Below are positions 56,402-64,000 of a stretch of 64,000 nucleotides of DNA, one piece after another (the first letter of the stretch is position 1; the number at the start of each line of letters is the position of its first letter). Location: assembly GCA_013400115.1 (NCBI GenBank), contig VXBP01009446.1, positions 124,001 to 188,000 of the forward strand, in the 5' to 3' direction. The notes under the pieces are model-generated. The model did not search any database, had not been told where the DNA came from, and was given only the letters and a program-made list of their open reading frames with translations. The stretch is from Rhinopomastus cyanomelas (lineage: Eukaryota; Chordata; Aves; Bucerotiformes; Rhinopomastidae). A program made the position numbers and the translations under genes.

Positions 56402-57710
56402 TGTCACAGTTTGAAAATTAATGGGATTTTCAGACGTACAGAGCCGTGCTTTCACCAAGAAAAAGTTCTGTGGCTTTAAGAGGACCCCCTCCGCACAGTG
56501 ACCCCTCAGGGGGTGTTGCTGGGCAAGGAGATAAACGGACTGGCTCAGGCGAAGCCCGGCCCGCTGTGCTGAGGGCTCCCGCGGCAGCGCGGCTGCAGCC
56601 TCGTGCTAACCCCACCCCCCTTCCCGGGCCGGTGCGGGCTGGGGGGGCGGAGGGCGGCCTCCAGCGGCTCCTTCCCTCTGTCCCCTTTCGCAAACGGGAC
56701 GGAGGGGGCTCGCCGGGTCCGCTCCGCTCCCGTAAACAGCAGGGTGGAGGAGGACTGCCCCGCGCGGCGCCAACACCGACCCCGGCGCGGCAGGGGCGGC
56801 CCCGACCTCACACCACGGACCGGAGAAGCCAGACTTTGGTGCGGATCTACCACCAACCCCTCCCTTCAACGTCGCGGTGAGCTGGGGGGGGGTTCGTCTT
56901 TTTCCTCCTGGAGCTGAGAGAGGAGGGGAGGAGGGGGGTCGTGGAACTCTCTCGGCCACGCGCAGAGCGTGTTCGCGGGCCCCTGCCGAGGCGGCCTTGC
57001 GGTCGGTCTCCATCTTGGGTCCTGCACGCGGCCGGGGCTCTGCGGCCTCTCGCCGCCATCTTAGAGGGCCCTGATCAGCAGGAAGAGAGCCTGGTTGTCA
57101 TTTCTGCCGCTGAGGAAACGTGGGGATGCTTAAATATTGGGTAGAATTCCCTCGGGCTTAGCTGAAGAAAGCAGAAGGACTTGAGAATCCTTAGACCTTG
57201 GGCATGAAAGACACAGTCTGGGCTCTTTGTTTGAAAGTGTATCTCCTGCACTGAGTGATGCAGTTCAGGCGCTGAGGAATCAGGCCGTCCCGGGAGCGTT
57301 GAGCTGGAGGAGCTACACGGGAGAATGGAAGAATTCACTCTGCGAAAAACAGCCTGGGTGCTGCTGTACCACAGGCAGGGGTGATGCATGAATAATAGAG
57401 AGGGTTCTGGTACTCTTCTCTACTTGACTGACAGGCTCTTTTCTCCCAGATCTTTGATGTGAAAAAAAGACCCAAGGACCTATGCAGTGGTGGTTTTCCA
57501 TTGTATTTGCCTCAGAACATGTGATGGCATTTGTGACACAGTTTCTAGTTTGTGTGCACTAACTTGCTTAACCTTTTCTTCTTTTTCTGTATATAACCCC
57601 TTTTGCAGTTTCCTTAAGCTGTCCATTGTCTGGCAGACTTACCCGAGATCTCCTTGAGACCTAACTGCTTTGTTTTCTTTTCCTTTAATTGTGGTCCTGA
57701 ACCCACCACA
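56402..57710 (+). mobile_element. Candidate solo LTR or LTR-like insertion, CpG-rich
   Basis: The block starts TGTCACAGTTTG and ends CCACCACA, giving TGT...ACA termini. The five bases before it are ATGAT (56397-56401) and the five after it are ACGAT (57711-57715), one transition apart, like a 5-bp target duplication. Removing the block and one target copy joins gatgat to cttttgaggtccc, which restores the usual CR1 sequence GATGATCTTTTGAGGTCCC. The inside holds a CpG-rich part (about 56520-57070) and a pyrimidine-rich right end with tatataacc near 57590. No coding sequence, primer-binding site or second LTR was recognised, and 1.3 kb is long for a solo LTR. The alternative is a native CpG island flanked by chance CR1 ends. 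Confidence 0.42.
56520..57070. promoter_or_regulatory. CpG-island-like block with promoter motifs
   Basis: This is the strongest CpG- and GC-rich stretch in the window, in sharp contrast to the surrounding AT-moderate intron. On the - strand reading, CGCCGCCATCTT at 57051-57062 is a YY1 motif of the kind found just downstream of transcription starts. A second CCATCTTG lies at 57011. A good splice donor GCG|GTGAGC sits at 56876/56877 on the + strand. The block could be an internal promoter with a first exon of a shorter ADAM12 or non-coding transcript, or the promoter part of an LTR. Confidence 0.5.
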
Positions 57711-57758
57711 ACGATCTTTTGAGGTCCCTTCCAATCCCTAACATTCTGTGATTCTGAG
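57711..57758 (+). mobile_element. CR1 Y-type tail after LTR-like element
   Basis: cgatcttttgaggtcccttc to taacattctgtgattctgag. Joined across the inserted block it continues gatgat of 56396-56401. Confidence 0.78.
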
Positions 57759-58200
57759 ATCAGCGTTTGCTTTCCAAGGGGTGATGCAGACTGCAGATCA
57801 TCATGAGTACTTCCACTCGCTACCTGTCCTTACAAAACCATTTCCACCCCACTTGTGTTTGTGACCATCTGCTGTGGGTACTGGGGAGCACACAAGTCAT
57901 GACTCTGCTCAGCAGTGGCACTGTGTCACTGGGAGAAGGGAGAGCACATAAAATAACAACTGTGATGTTGCTCTACACTTCAGAAAGGGAAGGTTTTCTT
58001 TGAGCCCTTGTTTCTTTTAAAGCTTGATGTGCTGCTGTGACACAGGTAGAGCTTTGATGTTTCCTGCTCTGCTCAACCTTGACATTTGAAATCAGCGTTT
58101 TGCTTTGCCATTGTCCATCACTATCGAAACCTGTTGTAACTTGGTTGTAGAAAACACACGTTCGCTTATGAAAACCTTATTCTCCTCTCTTCTGCAACAG

Positions 58201-58384
58201 GGGAATTATTGTCTTTGAAAACAAAAGCTACATCCTGGAGCCATTAGAAGGTGCTACAAGTGAACACAAGATCTACCGAGCAGAGAATCTGAAAATCACC
58301 CCAGGATCTTGTGGCCACCAGCTGGACATCTCTGCCGTGACAGCTAATGGCAATGACACATCGCACCGTTCTAAGGGCAGCAGG
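58201..58384 (+). CDS. ADAM12: ADAM12 prodomain exon with candidate cysteine-switch residue
   Basis: A 184-bp exon lies between tctgcaacag and gtaggt. Its first base completes the Arg codon split from the exon at 40620, and 61 codons follow, starting GIIVFENKSYILEPLEGAT. The Cys codon at 58310-58312, in the context PGSCGH, sits where the inhibitory cysteine-switch residue of ADAM12 prodomains is expected; it would bind the catalytic zinc until the prodomain is removed. NKS and NDT are possible N-glycosylation sequons, the first at the position of a sequon known in mammals. The stretch after the Cys is poorly conserved, as is usual before the proprotein cleavage site. The exon ends in phase 0 with GSR, whose Arg forms the first residue of the furin motif continued in the next exon. 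Confidence 0.93.
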
Positions 58385-59288
58385 GTAGGTGCTCGATGGG
58401 TTTCTCTGTTTCTGGTTTGCTGAGTACATCTCTGGCTTTATTTCTGCGCTGCTGCCTGCTGTAACTTTTTGTTCCAAGGAGTCCCCGCCGAGCAAAACAT
58501 CAAACGACATAGTTAGCTCCTGTCACCATCATGTGCCTCAGCACATACTTCACATTAGCTATGTCCTTACATGGTTTGCTGAAGCTTGATTACTTTTTCT
58601 TGATCCTGCTTTGCTCAACCTGCTCTTTCTGGTTTTGGTAATGAGATGGCACAGAAGGGTTTATGGTTTCATGTTCTGGTTATTCATTTTGGGTCCTGCT
58701 TGATCACAAGCAGAATTCAAGACCCTGTAAGAACACTGAGCCACGACTGGGGAAGTTGTTGCCCACCCAAGATGGAAGCGAACATGATAGATGTGATGCT
58801 TTGCTAGTGTTAGGTCTTGAGCCTTTACCTTGTAGAGGAAGTAGTATCTTACACAAGAAAACAGCTTCTCACTGTATTACTTTACAGATCTGTTATTGTA
58901 AGGTTTTTGTGTAGGAAGAAATGCACTTAATGGGAAATGCATCTAGCTAATGGAAACTGTTGGAAACCAAATGAGTTGAAAAGCAGGAAGAGGAAAGACT
59001 GTAGTAATTTCATCTGTACAGTGGATGAGGATTGTAGGAAAGGCTGGATTAGGTGTTCAGAAACTATACGATGGAGTAAGTCTGCCCTCAGCATTTGTTC
59101 AATGTCTCATACTGGGATTTATACCTCTGTGTACCGCTAAGCCTTTGCATCAGGAAAGTGGACTAAACAACATCTCTGGCTAGTATTTCTGTAGAGGAAT
59201 TAAGTTATTTTCTGCTTTAGGCAGATTATTGCCACTTGTGTACTAGCTCTTGCAGATAGCATTTTATGGACTAAGCATCGAGGGAGGG

Positions 59289-59806
59289 GATTGTTCCCCC
59301 TCTACTCTGCACTGGTGAGTCCTGAGTCCATTTCTGGAGTCTCCAACATCAGAAGGACACAGAGCTCCTGGAACGTGTCCAGATAGAGCAACTCTGATGA
59401 TCAGAGGGCTGGAGTAAGCAAGTTGGGGTTGTTCAGCCTGGAGAAGAAGAGGGTCCCAGGTGACCTTTGAACAGCTTTCCGGTCTCTGAATGGGGCTACA
59501 AGAAAGCTGGGGGAGGGTTTTTGACAGAGGTGGCAGTGAGAGGCCAAGGGGGAAAAGGTTCCAGCCTTGAACAGGGGAGACTGAGGTTGGACATGAAGAA
59601 CAAATTCTTTCCTGTGAGGGTGCTGAGATGATGGAACAGGTTGCTCAAGGCAGTGTGGCTGCCCCATCCCTGGCAGTGTTGAAGGGCAGGTTGGCTGAGG
59701 CCCTGAGTAACCTGCTGTAGTGAAGGTCCCCCTGTCTGTGCAGGGGGGGTTGGAACTGGATGATAACTTTAAGGTCCCTTCCAACCTTGGCCATGGTATT
59801 CTGTCA
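59289..59806 (+). mobile_element. CR1, other type
   Basis: From ttgttccccctctactctgc to ttggccatggtattctgtca, full through the ORF2 end but with several frame breaks. Confidence 0.84.
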
Positions 59807-60439
59807 TTTAACACTAAGAAGCTGGGATACATATGAGGTGGTACAATCCAAGCAATTTACTCTTACCCTCATCCTCCTCTCGTCTTGCTGATGGCTTCAG
59901 TTCCATGTCAGAACTCACCTTAAACACCCAGAAAATATCTTTGCTCTGGTTCAGCGGGCATAATTATAAAAGCTGTCAGCAGTCACATCACATGGACGGG
60001 TACAGAACACCTAATGAGTAGGTTGGATGCGCTTCTAACACATGAATTCTGAGAGTTGTCAGGTGTAATGTGAGGAGAGAGTTTTCACATTTCACTGTTG
60101 TCACCAGCTAAGTAGCCTGTCAGGACACACTGAATAAACATGACCTGCAGAGTATGGAGACATCAGGCTGTCCCGAATTACACAGGGTGACAGCAGTAAG
60201 CAGCAAACTAGTCTCAGGTTCAGAGCATCAGGAGAATTTTTGGTGTCTTGACAGCTTTGGAGGGAGCTATCTGTTTGGTTTTTTACTCCCCTGACACCTC
60301 ACTCAGCTGCCAAAACTGAATTCTTACTGAGCAGAGCTGGAGTGGGAGATCAGTAGATCACGGCGCTGGACTTTGGGTTAGATTTAAATAAATGGTGGGA
60401 CAGACAGTAGACTCAGCTTCCCAGATGCAAACATGGGGT

Positions 60440-60673
60440 TTAATGCAGCAAGTCATGTTTAGGAAGCAATTCCTCAAGGAAAAGGTGATCAGAGCCTGGA
60501 ATGGACTGCCCAAGGCAGTGGTGTTCAACACCCCGTCCCTGGAGGTGTTGAAGGACAGCCTGGCTGTGGCCCTTCGTGCCCTGGTGTGGCCAATATGGGG
60601 ATATTAGGTCATAGGTTGGGCTGGCTGAGCTCAGAGGGCTTTTCCAGCCTCAGTAATTCCGTGATTCTGTGTA
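60440..60673 (+). mobile_element. CR1 3' end, other type
   Basis: From tgcagcaagtcatgtttagg to agtaattccgtgattctgtg; frame 60392-60607 shows VIRAWNGLPKAVVFNTPSLE. Confidence 0.84.
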
Positions 60674-60837
60674 GCAGGTGAGTGCAGACATGTTTTCCCC
60701 CTTTGAGCTGGATCTCTGTAAATACTGAGTCGTTCCATACCTCAGTGGATCCGCAAAATGCAGCAGAGAATGGTTTTTCTCATCAAGAGGCTTTTTCTCT
60801 GTAGCTGCAAAATATGAGTTTTGGTGGTACTGGTGAA

Positions 60838-61156
60838 CCACAGGACTTTGGAGTTTGAAGGAACCTCCAAAGGTTGTCCAGTCCGACCACCCTACAACAA
60901 ACAGGGACATCTCTAACCTGAGCAGATTGCCCAGAGCACTATCCAGCCTGACCTTGAATGGCTCCAGGGATAGGGCCTCCACCACCTCTCTGGGCAGCCT
61001 GTTCCAGGGATCCACCACTTTCAGATTCCTCCTGTTCAGCCTTAATGTCCCCTTTTCCAGCTTCAAACAATGACCTCTCATCCTGTTGTTCTCTGCCCCT
61101 GTGAACATCCTTCCCCAGCCTTCTGACAGCCCCTTTCAGGGACTGGGAAGTCATTA
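60838..61156 (-). mobile_element. CR1, other type
   Basis: From accacaggactttggagttt to cctttcagggactgggaagt. Confidence 0.85.
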
Positions 61157-61482
61157 TTTCCGTGTATCATCTTTCACTTTTCATTTGGAGGAAGACTAGA
61201 GGCACCTTGGGGGTACCTCCTAAGACATTCCACATGTATGTTAGATGTCTCATGTCTGAGACATCAATTCCATCACAAACACCACCCACACGGTCGTTTG
61301 CCTTGTGTGGCATCTCACTCACGTCTGATATGTTTTGCAGGGAGGTAAATCGAGCTCTGCCAGAGACTGTAGGTTCTGCTAAATACTGAGACACAGCAGG
61401 ATCTTTGTATGGCATCTGCTGCTGTTCCAGGAGCAGCAGGAGGGGACATGCTGACTCTGTGGTGTCCTGCTCTCCATCTGGC

Positions 61483-61720
61483 ATAGAATCATAGAATCAT
61501 GGAATTAAGGTTGGAACAGACCTACAACATCATCCTGTCCAACTGTCAACCCACCCTGACCACTGAGCCCTGTTCCCTAGTGCCACATTTACTCAGTTTT
61601 TCAACCCCTCCATGAACAGTGACACAAGGTCTCCCCTCCTCCTCTTCTCCAGACTAAACAACCCCATTTCCCTCAGCTGCTCCTCCTCAGACCTGCCCTC
61701 CAGGCCCTGCACCAGCTTCA
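61483..61720 (-). mobile_element. CR1, other type, internally deleted
   Basis: atagaatcatagaatcatgg to gccctccaggccctgcacca, with a jump from ttcaacccctccatgaacag to gacacaaggtctcccctcct. Confidence 0.82.
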
Positions 61721-62587
61721 TGCCTGGCATATCACCAGGCACGCACCAAGAGCCCGTCGCAGCTGACAGTTACGCCAGAAGAGCACAAGAAGGTGACAGA
61801 GAGCCCCAATGTGACAGAAGCTGTAGGAATATCTACCTGAGCTCATTTGCCAGACCCCCCTAATCCATGGAACCCCTGGCAGTGTCTGTGATGCTGAGAT
61901 CGTTATTGAGAGGATTTACTGCCTCAATTCATTACACGCTGCCCAAACCACAACTCCACTCTGTTGCAGTTGTACTTCAAGGGCCGTGTGACACTATTAA
62001 GGATGAGCTTGAAGTCAGAGTTCCTCTAAACACAACACCTCTTGCAAAACATTAGAAACCATTACTCTGCAAAAAAAAAAGAGAAGAACACTTTGGTAAT
62101 GTGAAGAAAACTTAGTGAGATTTGGCTGGGATGTGATGTCCAGCTTAGGGGATCACACAGTTTGCCTTGGAACGGTTTGCTTTGGAAAGCTTTCGTCATG
62201 TTTTAGGTTATAGAGCATTGATGTACTTCAAGACATCTTGGTCATTAGTAGGTCAGCCATCTGCTTAAGCTCCTGACGTTCTGGCATGAGGATCTGATCT
62301 ACTGCCGAGACCTCTGAACTGCCTCTTTGCAGAAACGAGGGAGGGACGATGGGATAGAAGCTCTGCTGCTGTAAATCTCACCATCTTGCAGGCATTAATA
62401 GGTCACTGAAACGTAGGGTAGCAGAGGAGCTGCGCTGTGATCAGTGCTGGTACAAACCCATTTCATTTCCTTCAGTGATCTCCTTGCAGCTGAGCGTTAC
62501 GTTGCCTTTAGACCTGCATTTAGAACCATGAGTAGTGTTTGCTATGAATTTGTAGATATAAAATGAAAGATGTGCCTTCCATTGTCA

Positions 62588-63035
62588 GAGCAGCCATGAA
62601 GGTGATGAAGGGAGTGGAACATCTCCCTGCTGAGGAAACGTTGAGGGAGCTGGATCTTTTGAGCTTAGAGAAGAGGAGACTGAGGGAGTCCTCATTAATG
62701 TTAATAAATACGTGAAAGATGGGTGTCAGGAGGATGGAGCCAGGCTCTGCTCAGTGACATCTAATGATAGGACAGGGGGCACTGGGTGTGAGCTGGAACA
62801 GAGGAGGTTCCACATCAATGTGAGAAGGAACTTCTTCCCGGTGCAGGTGACAGAGCCCTGGAAGTGGCTGCCCAGGGGGGTTGTGGAGTCTCCTTCTCTG
62901 GAGATGTTTAAAACCTGCTTGGACATGTTCCTGTGCAGATTGTTCTGGGGGATCCTGCTGTGTCAGGGGGATTGGACTAGATGATCTTTTGAGTTCCCTT
63001 CCCATCCCTTAAATGTTCTGTGATTCTGTGATGCT
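62588..63035 (+). mobile_element. CR1 Y-type
   Basis: From gtcagagcagccatgaaggt to tgtgattctgtgatgctgtg; the 90-codon frame 62712-62984 shows WKWLPRGVVESPSLEMFK and runs past the usual stop. Confidence 0.9.
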
Positions 63036-63628
63036 GTGATCAGTTGCTTCCCCAGATGCTGACAGTTCATTCTGGGTTGTTATTTTCTTTTCTGCTGATT
63101 TTCTTCTTTGGGTTTTTCTTCCTACATAATTTATCAGTTGACCACTTGAACTCTTCTCTGCCTCGCTCGATATCCCTTTATCTCCCATTTTTCTTAGGAG
63201 CCGGTGTGTCCGTTGTTGTGAAATGTTTGCTAAAAGACATCTCATCGTTTCTTTAAATGTGCCTGCGAGATAGCAAAGGTCTTTCTGCGAGAGACGATAG
63301 TCTCCTGTGAGGAGAGATAACTCAAGCATTTCATCTGCAGACAGCTGAAAGGTTGAGAGAGACAGACTTTGCGCTGCTTTCCTGCTAGCTGTGATCAAAT
63401 CCTGGGGTGTTTTCAGGGGATTGCGAGTACCACAGAGACTGTTTCTCTTGTAGGAGGGGAAAAAACCCTTCAGTGAAGAGAAGGAATAAAACAAACATTT
63501 GTATGTAGTGAAATCTTTGGGAGCCTGAGATGTTGGCCATCTCTTTCTTCTTGCAAGCACTGGTGCAGAGCTGATTCCAAGGGTCACTTATTGCAAGAAC
63601 AAAAGACTATTTTCATCTCTTTTGGCAG

Positions 63629-63694
63629 CACAAGAGGGAGACCCTGAAGACAACAAAGTATGTGGAGCTTGTTATCGTGGCAGATAATCGTGAG
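63629..63694 (+). CDS. ADAM12: ADAM12 exon: furin site and start of metalloprotease domain
   Basis: A 66-bp, 22-codon exon sits between cttttggcag and gtaaga, in phase 0 at both ends. It begins HKRETLKTT and continues KYVELVIVADNRE, the first beta strand of the reprolysin-type metalloprotease domain. The closing residues match ADAM12; ADAM19 differs at VIVADN. Joined to the Arg that ends the previous exon it creates RHKR before ET, a furin-type cleavage site that separates prodomain from protease in the trans-Golgi. The zinc-binding HExxH helix lies in later exons outside the window. A Y-type CR1 remnant begins about 30 bp beyond the donor site, unusually close to an exon. Confidence 0.94.
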
Positions 63695-64000
63695 GTAAGA
63701 GGCTTAAACCTAAAATAAGAAGCCCCCTGTGCAACTGGAGCTAGGTGATGCTGCTGTGGCAGGAGCTAGATGATCTTTCAAGGTCCCTTCGAGTTGCTAA
63801 TGTTCTGTGATTCTGTGTTCTGGCAGTAACTGAAGAAGAGGCAAATGTGGATTCACTGCCTAGGATCTCCTTGAGCTAGTTAAGCTGTTCCTTCCGCTGA
63901 CTCCACCCTCAGCGGGACTGTCCCTGTTTGGAAGCCATGGGAGGATCCTGCCCTGCTTTTGCAGCAGCACTTTGCCATCACACTGCAGGAAGCTCAGCTG
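63695..64000 (+). other. ADAM12: Start of next ADAM12 intron
   Basis: The donor gtaaga opens an intron that runs off the window. It contains one CR1 remnant at 63724-63818, and then about 180 bp in which nothing was recognised. Confidence 0.85.
63724..63818 (+). mobile_element. CR1 Y-type terminal fragment beside an exon
   Basis: ccctgtgcaactggagctag to tgttctgtgattctgtg, with a small deletion in the ggggattggact block. It begins about 30 bp after the ADAM12 donor at 63695. Confidence 0.83.

Larger units (their letters stand above)
40621..58200 (+). other. ADAM12: ADAM12 intron, 17.6 kb
   Basis: This phase-2 GT-AG intron contains CR1 pieces, a G-rich simple repeat, a redundant N-bounded 810-bp block and a CpG-rich LTR-like element. 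Stretches with no recognised feature are 41366-42066, 42683-43394, 44066-45085, 45686-46667, 47273-48060, 48847-49444, 49532-49814, 50276-50577, 51122-51886, 52062-52465, 53121-53871, 54776-55049 and 57759-58200. Its true length is uncertain because of the single Ns at 53908 and 54719 and the duplicated sequence between and after them. Confidence 0.85.
58385..63628 (+). other. ADAM12: ADAM12 intron, 5.2 kb
   Basis: A phase-0 GT-AG intron with a long piece free of CR1 at 58385-59288, then CR1 copies on both strands to 61720, a second plain stretch at 61721-62587 with an A10-type run near 62072, a Y-type CR1 at 62588-63035 and a plain pyrimidine-rich stretch at 63036-63628 before the acceptor. 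No further exon was recognised. Confidence 0.88.

Noticed and set aside
56446..56880. 144-codon frame and overlapping frames on both strands in the CpG-rich block
   Set aside because: Stop codons are rare in GC-rich DNA, so long frames in several phases are expected. The Pro/Arg/Gly-rich composition differs between frames and no domain is seen.
63009..63587. 192-codon open frame on the - strand
   Set aside because: Its 3' part lies in a CR1 tail and the rest is intron next to an ADAM12 exon on the other strand. It has no recognisable domain, splice signal or promoter; most likely a chance frame.
35268..63694. ADAM19 or ADAM33 as the identity of the gene
   Set aside because: SSFTETHYL, GHCYYHG and VELVIVADNRE fit ADAM12; ADAM19 differs in the TETHY context, the prodomain Cys region and the start of the protease domain.
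1..64000. tRNA, rRNA, CRISPR, operon or phage-like features
   Set aside because: No cloverleaf-like or rRNA-like sequence and no regularly spaced short repeats were seen; composition, splice sites and CR1 show vertebrate intronic DNA.

Overview
The window looks like avian nuclear DNA. It consists mostly of introns of one protein-coding gene on the + strand, saturated with CR1 LINE retrotransposon fragments. Four exons with clean GT-AG borders lie at 35268-35346, 40544-40620, 58201-58384 and 63629-63694. Read in order they give part of an ADAM-family prodomain and the first residues of the metalloprotease domain. Motifs such as SSFTETHYL, GHCYYHG, STCSGLR and KYVELVIVADNRE point to ADAM12 (meltrin alpha) rather than ADAM19 or ADAM33. 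The signal-peptide exon and the catalytic, disintegrin and later exons are outside the window. No tRNA, rRNA, CRISPR or prokaryote-like gene was seen, and nearly all other open frames are pieces of CR1 or chance frames.

CR1 pieces cover very roughly 35-40% of the window by hand tally, on both strands and almost all 5'-truncated. That load is high for a bird and fits lineages with a CR1 expansion, such as Piciformes (woodpeckers and relatives). This lineage call is an inference. In the annotation, 'Y-type' means the commonest and least decayed CR1, whose sense strand has GATCCTGCTGTGGCAGGGGG and then TTCCAATCCCTAATGTTCTG near its 3' end. 'X-type' means a more diverged CR1 whose 3' end has GGTCCCTTCCAACCCTGA. 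'Other' means further diverged CR1 types. The best Y-type copies encode the C-terminal part of the CR1 ORF2 protein.

Layout: 1-35267 is upstream intron with about 45 CR1 pieces and a 1.9-kb near-identical tandem duplication joined by a single N. 35347-40543 is a 5.2-kb intron holding a tripled 77-bp CR1 3' end and a repeat-free block at 38769-39682. 40621-58200 is a 17.6-kb intron with an N-bounded 810-bp redundant block and a CpG-rich, LTR-like insertion at 56402-57710. 58385-63628 is a 5.2-kb intron, and 63695-64000 begins the next one.

The most unusual signals are: (1) recurrent composite CR1 elements in which an X-type 3' end is fused to a Y-type 3' end at the same kind of junction in at least five places; (2) 76-77-bp tandem repetition of the Y-type 3' end at three loci; (3) the CpG-rich TGT...ACA element with near-matching 5-bp flanks and a good splice donor inside the ADAM12 intron; (4) two near-identical duplications next to single Ns, which are probably assembly artefacts; and (5) a CR1-plus-flank unit present twice, 3.2 kb apart.
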